Source: Lineus longissimus
Taxonomy: Eukaryota; Nemertea; Pilidiophora; Heteronemertea; Lineidae
Length of the DNA stretch: 64,000 nt
Direction: 5' to 3'
NCBI RefSeq assembly: GCF_910592395.1
Contig: NC_088310.1
Coordinates: 24,447,491-24,511,490 of the forward strand
Part shown: positions 1-10,800 of the stretch, piece by piece
Numbering within the stretch: position 1 is the stretch's first letter
Layout: every line of letters starts with the position of its first letter
The notes under the pieces: generated by a model
What the model was told of the DNA's origin: nothing
The model's database searches: none
Seen by the model: only the letters and a program-made list of their open reading frames with translations
Translations under genes and position numbers: made by a program

Positions 1-1914
1 GTGCACTAAATCTGAAAATAGTCTGAAAACAGAAGAAAATTTAATTTCTTTATGCATTGTTCTAGCCATCAAATGTTCGGTTACAGGTTAAAAAAATTAT
101 TGCTGGCGTTTAGTTCATGTTGCTTTCCTGGTTGAGCTATTGCTGCTCCATATGCTCAAACATGTTGATCGCAGTTGGGGACCAGCTTAATCACTCTGTA
201 CAGATGTGTACTGCGACTTTTGCATTGCGTTTAGGATTATGCCAGTGCATATCATGGGAAAATTACTCAAAAGATCAATAGACTATGTTTTTTACTCGAT
301 AAATTAGAAGGAAAAGAAAAATATGAACCGAAAAATATGAACGGAATCTACAATGTGTCTCTTTGGAAAATATCTACCTTAAATTTCTGAAAAAATGGAA
401 AAAGATTTTTTAAAGCACTCCAATTTTTTTATGTTTAGTATTGATTTTCTAACATGGAGGGTACCAAATGATTTTTCCAAAATGAAAGTGGCACTAATGT
501 TTTGAAATTTCTTTTTTGGTTGCAATTGATTAACAATATTCACACTCAGAAAACAAGTGCTAACAAGAGGTAGGCTTTCAGAGACGATATCTGCGAATCA
601 TACTCAGTTCGAGTGCTTCAGTGATTGGCTTTGATTAAAACTGTGGTATTGTTTTCTGGATTTGAGAGCTGTATTAATACTTATTTTACAGGACTTCAAT
701 TTTTTAGCTTCAGGTGTAGGTGCTGAGTTGAAACTCCATATTTACCCAAAAATACAAAATAATTTTATATTTCATACTGTATAAACTGAAATTGTTATTT
801 TTCAAATACCAAAAAGGCTCTATTGATTACGAGTCTGATTACGAGTCTTTGTCATGTTTGTATAGAGTTTTTGATGAACATTTTGGGACCTGGGTGTTGA
901 AAAGGACATCATTTCGCTCTATTGCAAAATGATACTTTTTAATTTCACACATAATACAGAGAGTGGTGAATGGAACTGCTCCATATAGCATATCTATCGA
1001 CCAATAGTTTGTGATGCCAATTTCAGCAAGTCAAGAGAATGGGTCAAGTTTTAAACTACTCCCAAGTGCACTTGTGGATGCTGATCTAAACCATTTCAGG
1101 CATTGATCTTTGCGCTAGCTTGACAAAAGAGAATTTATGACTGGCCAGTGGCAATTTAAACGTATTTCATTTAGTGATGCAGCTTGTGATAGTACTTAGC
1201 TTTTGATGAACTGGTGGTATAAATTTGAGGTTAACTGCGCCTAGTTCGAAGAATACTTTTATTTTGAGCTCGTTATCAGTGCTTCCTCTAAATCCTGGAT
1301 CCACCCCTGCAGAGTTGTCTGTGGCTCTGTCATGAATAAATGAATAAATGAATGAATGAACAGGAATTGTGTTTGCCGACTACACAGTCATGACAGCATC
1401 AAGTTAGGGTGTTGGGTGTCTATTTCAGACTTGTTGTCATACTTGAACAAGATATGACTAATACTTACTGACATTTTCAAAATATCATCAGCTAATTTGT
1501 TGAAGCTGTAGGAAATGCAGTGTAATTGTTATTGTGCCGAGTCCAAAACTTCCGCAGTGTCGGGTGGTTGATATCACTTACAAAGCCTGCATGATTACCC
1601 AACAGACAAAAACACGATGTGTTTGGATCAGTTTGAAAGACAAGGTTGATTGGCGCTGTATGGTTTAAAAGTAACATCCTCATTTACAATCGTATAATTT
1701 TCAATGTCTTTGAAACAAAAGAAAGAGTTACATACACTGTAGACAAGTTGTTTTTGGATCGCTATGATATCTTATGCTGCAATGAGCAATAACAAGATCA
1801 CCAGTCTGCAAGAAAAATTGCTCATTGATGAGTGTGCAGGGTCTTGTTGCTTCAAGATATTGTGTATTATTTGTTAACTTTGTGTAATATCATCTCTTTT
1901 TCTTATCATTACAG
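1..1914 (+). other. Non-coding sequence upstream of the first neurexin coding exon (intron or 5' flank)
   Basis: This stretch is AT-rich with no recognisable coding block. It ends in a good 3' splice site, a T-rich tract at about 1894-1910 followed by ACAG at 1911-1914, so at least its right part is probably an intron between an unseen 5'UTR exon and the coding exon. A short TGAATAAA/TGAATGAA-type microsatellite lies at 1333-1361. No promoter element could be defended from sequence alone. Confidence 0.6.
1333..1361. repeat. Short tetranucleotide microsatellite (AATG/AATA)n
   Basis: The run reads as repeats of TGAA with interleaved TAAA units, about seven units long. It is a simple sequence repeat with no sign of function. 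Confidence 0.8.
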
Positions 1915-2040
1915 AATTCAGTGTGAGGATATATCAAAATTAGAATATCATTGTTGAAAAGTATGGCAAAAGGATATAATAACATTCGTTCCTGTTAAAT
2001 TGTGGCCTTTGAACAAACAAATAATACTAAGGTAGGCAAC
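1915..2040 (+). other. NRXN: Putative 5'UTR part of the first neurexin coding exon
   Basis: The segment lies between a polypyrimidine-AG acceptor ending at 1914 and the start codon at 2041. An in-frame TAA at 1996-1998 separates it from the coding frame, so the coding sequence cannot extend further upstream in this exon without a start after 1998. The exact 5' boundary is inferred from the splice signal. Transcription could instead start within this region, in which case no acceptor would be used. Confidence 0.5.
1963..1998 (+). other. Upstream ORF (11 codons plus stop) in the neurexin leader
   Basis: ATG at 1963 in an A(-3)/G(+4) context opens an 11-codon frame ending in TAA at 1996-1998, 42 nt before the main ATG and in the same reading frame. 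If transcribed it would be a cis-acting upstream ORF that could damp translation of the main frame. This is inferred only, and it depends on the leader being included in mature mRNA. Confidence 0.4.
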
Positions 2041-2770
2041 ATGGCCTTCAGAGTGTTTCAAAGTGCCTTTTATTTCGTCTGTGGATTAATTCTGTGTGTC
2101 AACGGATTCGAATTGGAAGGCTCGCAAAACTCGTTTGCAAAATTTCAAAAATGGAACCCATGTCGAAACAGTACAATCAGTTTAGAATTCAAAACTGACG
2201 AACCAAATGGGTTGATTCTTTACTTTGATGATGGTGGTCACTATGACTTTTTTGAGATTAAACTTGTAGGCGGTGTGGTGCGGTTTCGGCTAAATCTCGG
2301 CCATGGTGCAATCATACTTGCTGCTGGACAGAACTTGAACAACAACAATTGGCACAAGATTGAAATCACGTTGAACGGTGGCAAGATGACATTGCAGGTT
2401 GATTCATTGACCCATTCCAAACCGACAACAGGATTTGACCAGAACTTTGGTAACATCACCAACAACAGTGATGTCTTCATTGGGGGTCTTCCAGAAGCGT
2501 ATGATAACAAACTTGGCCAGTTAGCGCTACCGTCTGTGGTATTTGAACCCCACTTACGAGGTTCGATCAGGAATCTACTCTATTCGAATTGTTCTGAAGC
2601 TCAGATTAGGCCCGAAATGACTGGGTTCAAAGGATTGCGCTTCAATACTGAGGTGGATGCATGTCGGGAGAGTAATCCTTGCTTAAACAGTGGAATATGT
2701 ATAAGCACTGATAACGGAGCGCTGTGCGATTGTTCACAAACGGAATATGTCGGCGAGAATTGCGAAAAAG
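2041..2770 (+). CDS. NRXN: Neurexin, first coding exon: signal peptide, LNS1 (laminin G) and EGF1; gene continues beyond the window
   Basis: Neurexins are presynaptic single-pass adhesion receptors. Their LNS and EGF domains bind postsynaptic partners such as neuroligins, and the alpha forms begin with LNS1-EGF1. The exon encodes 243 complete codons. Residues 1-22 form a hydrophobic signal peptide, likely cleaved before FELEG. A laminin-G/LNS fold spans about 23-200, with family landmarks KWNPC (37-41), NGLILYFDDGG (56-66), NWHKIEI (103-109) and VFIGGLP (145-151). A six-cysteine EGF domain spans about 207-241, with cysteines at 208, 214, 220, 229, 231 and 241, including the CDCSQT stretch typical of neurexin EGF1. 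C41 and C184 could pair. N-glycosylation sequons occur at 43, 138, 141 and 183. The start at 2041 is preferred over the GTG at 2002 because it has A(-3)/G(+4) context and is followed at once by a signal peptide. The exon ends AAG|GTAAGG in phase 1, as expected for extracellular modules. Failure to splice would add GKGT and a TGA at 2782-2784, giving a secreted LNS1-EGF1 fragment. The neurexin call is strong. Which paralogue cannot be told, and most invertebrates have one. Confidence 0.92.
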
Positions 2771-2776
2771 GTAAGG
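2771..2776 (+). other. 5' splice site of the first neurexin coding exon
   Basis: The junction reads AAAAAG|GTAAGG, close to the metazoan consensus MAG|GTRAGT. It falls directly after the last EGF1 cysteine codon plus two residues, so the domain ends at the exon boundary. The codon is split after its first base (phase 1). Confidence 0.85.
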
Positions 2777-3034
2777 GAACTTGATTTTCTTTTACATTAG
2801 AAAACATCGTTGCTGTATTCTAAAGTTTATTTGGCCTGTATGTTTCTTGCACAGTCTAATCAATTTTGAGTGCAATTTACTTTCCTCTAATGAGCTGAAA
2901 CCTACTTGGCTGTGTTGTGAGATCTTCGACAATGAATAGACTGCCGTAAAGACATTTTCGCCTGTCTTCCTGGGGATGAAATGTGTTTATGGCCTAACAT
3001 TAGGTTTTAACGACCAAATATTCTCTTGCAACAG

Positions 3035-3130
3035 TGTATAAGAAGATGATGTACATTTATGTCAAGGCAACCTCGCAGCTGCTTTGTGGTGATATTCTGA
3101 ACAACCAACAATTCTCTGATTGCGCTTCAG
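3035..3130 (+). CDS. Candidate 96-nt symmetric (phase 1-1) cassette exon at the position of neurexin splice site SS1
   Basis: A pyrimidine-containing tract with CAACAG ends at 3034 and GCTTCAG|GTAAAT follows at 3131, so both edges look like splice sites. The 96 nt are open for 32 codons in the frame set by the upstream exon, and both edges are phase 1, so inclusion or skipping would keep the frame. In neurexins the segment after EGF1 is the alternatively spliced SS1 linker, which is the reason for interest. Against it, the encoded peptide (KKMMYIYVKATSQLL...) is rather hydrophobic with two cysteines, unlike the polar SS1 linker of vertebrates. The polypyrimidine tract is weak and a chance 96-nt open frame is not rare. 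The reading frame continues open to 3237 without splicing. Confidence 0.2.
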
Positions 3131-4288
3131 GTAAATCAAATCAAACAAGTAAAAATGGATTATGTTCAATACAGTTTACTTCATCCCCTGCTTCAAAGTT
3201 TTTGTTTTATCCCCTTCAAGCACAAAGCAATCCATGAAACAGGCACTTGTAATGATGCTGTGATTTCGATTTTTCATCATTTGTGTAGATGAAACCTTCT
3301 AGATACTGCAGTCGTTCTATTGAACATATTGATTCTGGATATTTCCCGCCAAGAGATCAACGCTGCAGCCACTTTCCCGCCAGCTGACATGTTCATTGTA
3401 TTCTCAGACAGGCTGTTGCCGCTGGTATTTGCATTGGCCTTCGATGTACTACATACTTAGGCTGATAGATCAGGGTAGGCGATCGATCAAACAGTAAATA
3501 CACCTGTAGGTCTAGTGATAAATTTCACTTTTAGTGATGAAATGAGTCCATTATTTTGAATTATGGTGAGATACATGTATACACTGACATGTAGGGTCTT
3601 TTATATAAAGGCAGAACACGGAAAAAATGATTTTTAGGAAACGCTTGGTGCTTTTCTAATTCTGTCAGGCACATTTGTCTGGTGTCGATTGCATTCTTTC
3701 CAGTTTATAAAGACATTATCACTAATATAGTTGACATAGTTGATAATTAAGCTTATGTGAACATAAAGGTATGCTATATAAGGGGTTAAATAAGGTGTCA
3801 AAGAATACTTTGATGTTGTCAGGAATTTATCACAGGCTTTGACTCATTACTGCAATACTGGTTTCCACATATCGATTTCCCAGCAAACCAAAATTTCTCA
3901 CTGAAAGGTCGATACTCTCCAGAATGTTCCAGATCTTCTTATGTCTCATTGTATTATTTATCTTTCCAAATATTCAGTTCGCCCAGCTATAAAAATTGTT
4001 GTTTGCTTCCAATGAACCTTTCCCACCTTCTTGCAAATTCTTTGTTTGTTCAGATCAAGTATTCTGATATTTTTCTTCAGTGTGTTAATAGATTTCAATG
4101 TCGATCTTTTTCAAGTGAAGAAGGGTAAATATATTGTTGGTAACTTCAAAGGAGTCTGTGATGGTTCAAATGGGATCTGGTATTTTCAGTGCTAATTGGA
4201 TCCAATAGTACAATTGCTACAAGGCTTAAATTTTGGGATATAAGATAATTTTCAATCTTATGAGTTGATATTACTATGTTAATACTTG
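3131..4288. other. Intronic sequence with no recognised feature
   Basis: The stretch is AT-rich, with several stop codons in every frame. A TACATGTA palindrome occurs at 3572-3579. I see no RNA gene, repeat array or coding similarity here. Confidence 0.6.
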
Positions 4289-4640
4289 TGTGAATATCCT
4301 TACTAAATTCGAGAAAAGTTTGTGTGTTTGTTTGTTTGTGCGCTCATATCTCCCAGACCAAATGGCTGAGCGACCCCAGATTTTGCATGTATCATTTAAC
4401 GGGTCCCGAAAATGTCCTTACGAAGCTCGATTTTTGAATTTCCAACTAACATCCGATATAACGCCGTTTATTGGTTTTATCTAACGTTATTCAGCTTGCC
4501 CGGGCGGCGATTTTACCTTCGCGTCATGCGCGTCACGGGCAACGTCACTCCCGACACAGCCTGATCGCGTCACGGCTCCGACGTCAGGATGGGTCTGCTG
4601 ACGTCATGACGTCACAATGCGACGTCTCGAGCCCTTTCAC
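4289..4640. repeat. Probable dispersed element: GTTTGTTTGT-type segment followed by CpG-rich [AG]CGTCA cluster
   Basis: The left half holds GTGTGTTTGTTTGTTTGTG and a CTCCCAGACCAAATGGCTGAG-like segment, resembling short dispersed repeats common in invertebrate genomes. The right half (about 4498-4640) is abruptly CpG- and GC-rich compared with the AT-rich flanks. Seven [AG]CGTCA motifs occur there. Two open frames crossing it (4290-4484 and 4471-4773) are low-complexity and unrecognised, so I do not call genes. Repeat identity is inferred from composition only. Confidence 0.4.
4599..4614. promoter_or_regulatory. Two abutting full CRE palindromes (TGACGTCATGACGTCA)
   Basis: Positions 4599-4606 and 4607-4614 are each the perfect 8-bp cAMP-response element TGACGTCA, placed head to tail. 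Further half or variant sites lie in the preceding 90 bp. CREB/ATF bZIP factors bind this palindrome in animals. Whether it is used as an intronic enhancer or an alternative promoter is unknown, since the cluster may have arrived with a dispersed element. Confidence 0.4.
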
Positions 4641-7600
4641 TTCAGACAAAAGCTTTTGCGCATTCACACACAGCTTGGTGATCGATTTCAAATCAAAATA
4701 CAGATACCTTCAAATAAACTTGAGTTTTTGTTATTTCTGTTCGTTTATCAATACATCACTTACAGTACACTGAAACTCTGATGATGGTGGCCACGGGTAC
4801 AGTGGACTAGTTTCACAAATTCTCCATCATGATAGCGATGTCTACAATCATGATCGTATGCAACGAAAATCGCTTGTTTTCTGTTGCGACAAGAATCTGT
4901 GATCACAGCAACCTGTGACCAATATCAACCCATCAATTAATTCAATTAATATAAGTCTATTGACAAGGAAAACCTAAAAGAATGTCATGTATTTCAACTC
5001 TAAGTCATTCTCCGTTTTTCACGGGTTGCCTTATGAAATACTCTTTTCCCAGCATAATCACCCGTTTGAATAAAATATGAATTCATTGTAATAGACTGGA
5101 ACAGTTTATCAAAAACTTATGGAAATGTGGCTGTTTGCTGAAAAAACTATACCAGCTTTTCATATTTTATTCAATCTGTGGCCAGATTGTGGGTTTTATT
5201 AATTGTTAGTATTGAAATCTCGGCATGTAAACTCGCGCATCAACCATTAAAATGTTGCTGGTTATTTATATCTTTAGAATAAATGACAGAAGTTGTTTGT
5301 TTATATTGTTTGTATTCATGTAGTTTATTTATGAAATAATATTTTTATAGATGTAAATGTTTGTGCCTTTGTGAGATTGATATGTTACAGTTTAGAAGGA
5401 AGCATTTATGTGGAATACTAATGGTGCCACTGTTCAAATTGAAAGTAGCTTTATATGGTGTTATTTCTACTTTCCATACACTCTTCGAAATGAATGTTAT
5501 TGAACTTTCGAAAAGCCAAGTTATGGTTTTTTAGCAAGCACAATCGCCAACCGTCAGTTTTCAGCTCGGTTAAAACCCCATCGATGTTTTTCAAAACTCC
5601 CATTAGGGTTTTTCTTTTCACCGAAAAACTCCTAAGTGGTCCATATTTGTGTTGGCAGGACATCTCAGCTCAGGAACTGTTCCAATTGTACCTTCAATAA
5701 CAGTTTTAGAGGATAGATTCCACAATCAGCATATTTTAGTTTTTCCTCAGCCGTTGCTGCCGCACTAAAATTCTGTTTCAATTCCTTAAACATTATGGAA
5801 AATGACTGATGTACCTTCTGCATAATATGGCAAGCAACCGGAAAAATATTGATTGATAAATGGATTAAAAAAGTATTCGATTTTTTTCTCAATGTCTCTC
5901 AATGTTTTTGGTATACAATTTTTCTAAAATGACATCCATAAACATTGTGTTTTACCATAAGTGCTTTTAAAAGTACTCTGACATTTAATCATTACTGTGA
6001 AAACCTCTATAATTATGACCAGTATCTATCCCTTTTAAAATGGCAATACAGCCAAGGGCTATTTAGCCAATATCAATGAAAAGACAGCTTCTCTGATCTG
6101 ATGCTATTGTTGTGGCTCACGAAATTTCAATATAATCAGCTAGTGTTCTTAACAACCATGTAGGCTACTGTAAATGTCATCATGCAAATCTCAAATTCCA
6201 CTAACTGTCAAGTTGCAGTATCTTCCATCCAAGCTCCCTATGCTCAAGATGAATATCTTCTGAAGAGGAATAAAACATTTAAAGAACAAAATATATGCAC
6301 AACTTGGGCATTAAGAATGATTCCTTTCATTCATCTTCCTTTTGTGTTTAAACTACGGAGACTAATTTTGTGTTAGACAAGTTTTTACCATCCATTCTTC
6401 GCAAAAAAATCATATCACTCGTTTTGGTAACACAGAAATGTCTCTCTTTACTGAAGACAGTCATCACACGAAACCGAAACCAACAGCATGTAGTTGATTG
6501 GCAGCTGCCATTGGATGTAAGCCATCAATTTGCTCAAGGGCACATTGATTACTTGTCAGGTGTCTTTTAGCAAAAACGACATCAGTGATCAGACCTTCAA
6601 ACGCGTCTTTGATAATCACATGATGGTTCACCAGGGATCAAAGAACCACATGATTACATACAGCAGCAACACACATTGATTGTTACAAGACAATGTCAGG
6701 GCCGCGCTTTGTCTATTTCTGGTGTCACTTTGTGTAATTTATTCTTTTTTACCAAGTTAACAAGTAGGTTTATGTAACTTATCATTACAAATGGTGAGAT
6801 TTAATTTGATGGGTCTTCAGGTGATGGTCGATATGATGGAAAGCATGATTAATGCTGGCTCGACTTCTTCTTCTTAGTGTTCCATTTTCTTTTAAATGGT
6901 CTTTAAAAAACAAGTGTATGGAATCATATTACACTGGACTATTCATTCCAAGATAAAAAATGTTGATGAAATTTAATGTACCTCTTTTAATGTATATATA
7001 CATGTAAAAGAGTATGGCTTGCAGTTAAGAAATTTCTGGTTGTGATAAACTTTTATGCACGACATGGTGTAATCTTTAACAACCAGCGCATGATCTCTTT
7101 AAATGTCGCATCATCATCTCTTTCCTTGTTCATAAATGTCAATGAAAGCATCACATTACTAACAACACTCGCATCTATGGCGGTGTCCTCTGTATGGAAA
7201 TCCACTTACCGCCATTATATACAAAGAAAAAACATACTGACAAGATAGTATATTTCCATTAGTTTGAACAGCAGTTTCAATTAAACATGTTAAACCCCAG
7301 GGATTATATAGTCCCAAATGCCCCAATTACTCCAGTGTCAGACATTGTTAGATTACACTGCTAAACACATGAAATGCCAGTATACACAGTGTTTTATGAT
7401 GATGAATGATGATATTTTCGCTCTTAAATCAATTTTTTGTCACCATGATTTGAGAAATGGTGATGTGAGATGCAAAGTTCAGCATAGCTTGCTGTTTTCC
7501 TGTGCATCTTCGAGGCTGGAGTCAACTTGTATGAGAGATACAATACAGTGTGATAGTTAATGGCTATGTTTTTGTTATTGATGCTGTAAAACTATGAATT

Positions 7601-7800
7601 TATTATCAGAGGCCTACTTGGTTTGTTAGAAAAATTGGACACCAGCTGTTGTGTAGCCAGGTTACGAATAATATGTATGCCAAGTTTCAGCGAATTCACA
7701 TGCATAATAACTGTACTACGGCACTGCGTATCTGATTTTCATCAACAACCAATAAATGAAATGAACACGAATGGTAATCCTAAAAGGTTCAAAGAAAAAC
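4641..7800. other. Intronic sequence with no recognised gene
   Basis: This AT-rich stretch holds only short unrelated open frames. A TACATGTA palindrome sits at 6999-7006. I see no repeat array or structured RNA here. Confidence 0.55.
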
Positions 7801-7822
7801 AGTTTTGGGACTGATGATGTTG
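7801..7822 (+). repeat. Fragment of the GGACTGATGATG repeat family
   Basis: The segment AGTTTTGGGACTGATGATGT is the same as the start of the better-preserved copy at 53765-53785. Sequence after about 7822 no longer aligns, so this is a short remnant. Confidence 0.45.
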
Positions 7823-10800
7823 GTGATTTCAAATTCAGATGTTTGAATTGAAAGGCTGAATTGAACAATTGAATGAAAATTCAATTTTCCACTTAATCCT
7901 CTTGGTCCCGAATAATTTCCCAAATCACACTTTTTTCAACCTGATTTTTGCCTACTTTAACACAAATGGGCATATTATTCCCAAATCGGAAGCAGGATGT
8001 GCCACGTGCGTCGTCACTTGGAGCTGACTAAATTCACCACAATTCTGCCATCTTGGACTGTTTATCATACATGATATTACTCTTTATCATCTGGCTTTAT
8101 GTTATTCACTCTGAAACCAAAGTCTCCTTTTCTCCCCTCTCATCATGACTTGGCTGATCAATCTGGACAAGATTTCCTCAAATTCGTCCATAATTTCATG
8201 GCTACCTTGAAAGCTTTCTTAATGATGGTTAGACGTATTTTGGGCAAAGATTACTGGTTTTTACTTAAAAGGGTATTGGGCATACCAGAGTTGTGATTGA
8301 TGCCATCAGCATTGCATCATCAGGCATGTTCTCAGATAATCTGAGAGGCTTTTTGTTGGGAAAATCTATTAGCCGACGAAGCCGGAGATTAGATATTGCA
8401 AATTGTTTTTGATTGAGAATTCTTAAAAAACTCCTGCTGATGTGAGCCAATGTTATCTTTTAGTCAAGCGATAAGTTGAGATTGCTGAATCTCATTGTGA
8501 GAAATCTTTAGGCAAGTCAAACTCCATGAGTTTTGTTTTAAACTGGCCCTTAGAATTATGAATAATTAATTTTTAAAGCTTTAGAAGTGCTGAAATTAAT
8601 AGATATAAGTCAAAATATGATACCTGTTTTAAAAAATATTTTTGTTGCTATTCAAGTAGAATACATTTCTTTTTGCTTACAGAATTCATTTGTTTTTCTG
8701 AATGATCATGACTCAATATGAATTTTTCGGTTGGGATACATGTTTTCTTTTCAATTTTCTTGGAAATGCAGGACATTTTTGACCAAGACCAAATCTTCTT
8801 TTAAACGCATCATTTTTGCTGTTGTTCAAAGAAGTGTATCAATTTCTGGTGTTATGTGCATGATCCCATAACGCTCGGGAGGCCAGGGAGATTTGATACT
8901 AAATTTCTTCTTTGTTTTACAATATTCAAAAATTGGTTGTTCTTATATTACGCCAGTATGATGACGCGTTCCCCATGCTTGCGAGAACAACCAAATATTC
9001 TTTTTATTTTGAACTATCCCCAAGACACATGCATGCAGTGTGGATATTATATTACACAAGCAGAGTGATTCTTTTTGACAATTTCTTATGATGTACTTTC
9101 TCTTCAAGGAGTTGACAACATAGAAGGAGACTCAAAAACAATGCTGCAACTTGAACAAGGTTCTATTTTTGAAGAACTTTCCATAAACGCATCAAATGAT
9201 ATGAAATCAACACCTCAGTAAATCTTCTGGGAAAATCATGTTCAACTTCACATATCGGATGTATATGTTTACAAGCTTACTACAATACATGTAACTTCTT
9301 AATCAGTCTTCTCTGGACAGGTCCCAACGGTCCACTCGGTGGCCGATTAATGACTTCGCCAATAATTACCAATTAACAGTTGCTAGATGTTGCATGGTAA
9401 ACAGATTAGTCAATGGCAAGACTTCCATACCACCAGTTAACTATTCTAAGAAATTGTTTCGACCAAAGAACATGATGGCTCCCCATCCCATTCATAAATA
9501 AGTAATTTGGTCATTTAAAGTGATTGGATGACAGCTCCATTGGGAGCTTATACCTAAGGACAGTTTGTCTTGACTTCGTCGACCTGGGAAATTGGTATAC
9601 CTTTAGGAACCAATAGCATTATAAATGGCATTATTACCAAGCTGTCAGATTTCCAGTCACCTTCCATTCTACAGTAGCAGTTCCCATCATCAGTTAATCC
9701 ATAAAATTAAAAAATTCAGAAGCTGACTGAATTCTGTGGCTTTTAACCTTTTCACCGTATGAATTCCGGCAAGCTGCATTTCTGGTATCAACCTTGCTGC
9801 AATGCAGCTGAAATCAAAATCTAACACCTATAACTGACTGGTGACTAGCTTCTACCATCCGTGCAAGAGATACAGCACGGAATGTCACAAACTCCCCGGC
9901 CAATGCCTACCATGGTTTATTCATGCAAGAACAGCAGCAATAAATAATTGGACTGTTCATCTACCACACTCCTTGTTGGTGTTGGAAGTAATAATTGATG
10001 TCTTAGGGTGTTATGGTTATAAATAATCCAATAGATTTCTGGCAGGAACCAATTATTGATCTATTGTTTGTGAATACCATTGATTATCGCAAAAGGACAT
10101 CCCACACTGAAAATTTGCCGGACTTGTTTTATACTTGTTGTAAGAGATTGAAAGTCCTCATTATGCTGAAGTTGGGGAAAATCACCTTTGTTTTATGCAT
10201 TGTCTTGCGGTGTGATGAAAATCATGAATGTGATTGCGATTTGCTTTTTATGATTTTCAGACAATGCATAAAGCGAAAAAAATTTTCAATATAGAATGGA
10301 ATAGTGGTTCTGCAGCTCAGCTGGTGGAAAAATTTCAAAGGTTAACATAGCTTTGTTTTCCTTGTAGCAATTATTCAAAATTAAATTATTTTGTGAATGT
10401 TCATTTTAAAACTTTAAAAAAGATCTTCTATAGTGTTTCTAAATAAATTATGATGTAGCTTTAATCGTTTGATTTCTAGGGTGCTAGTGTGTATAGTCAA
10501 TTGTTTCATTTGACAAGGCCAATCTGTCAATTGAAGATATGATGATACCAGCCTCTGGGTTGCTGGCTGATGCAATCCCCTATTTGCTTATGCAACACAA
10601 CTTGAAAAAGCCCACAAAGCCAGTTGTTTATAAAAATTGCTTTTAAGGAAGGTATGATCAAGGTACTTGTGGATCAATGACCGTGATTGTTGTTCTGGAA
10701 ATATTGAATCTGTGTCATTGACAGAAAATTGGCACTAAACCTGATATGTCGGATCATGAATCACTAGCTTATGAGTTTATGTCAACGCAGGTTGATCCCT

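Noticed and set aside
590-640. CAGTTCGAGTGC considered as a tRNA B box
   Set aside because: No matching A box, acceptor stem or cloverleaf could be folded by eye.
2002-2040. GTG-initiated N-terminal extension of the neurexin frame
   Set aside because: It would place 13 polar residues before a clear signal peptide. ATG at 2041 has good initiation context and is followed directly by the hydrophobic segment.
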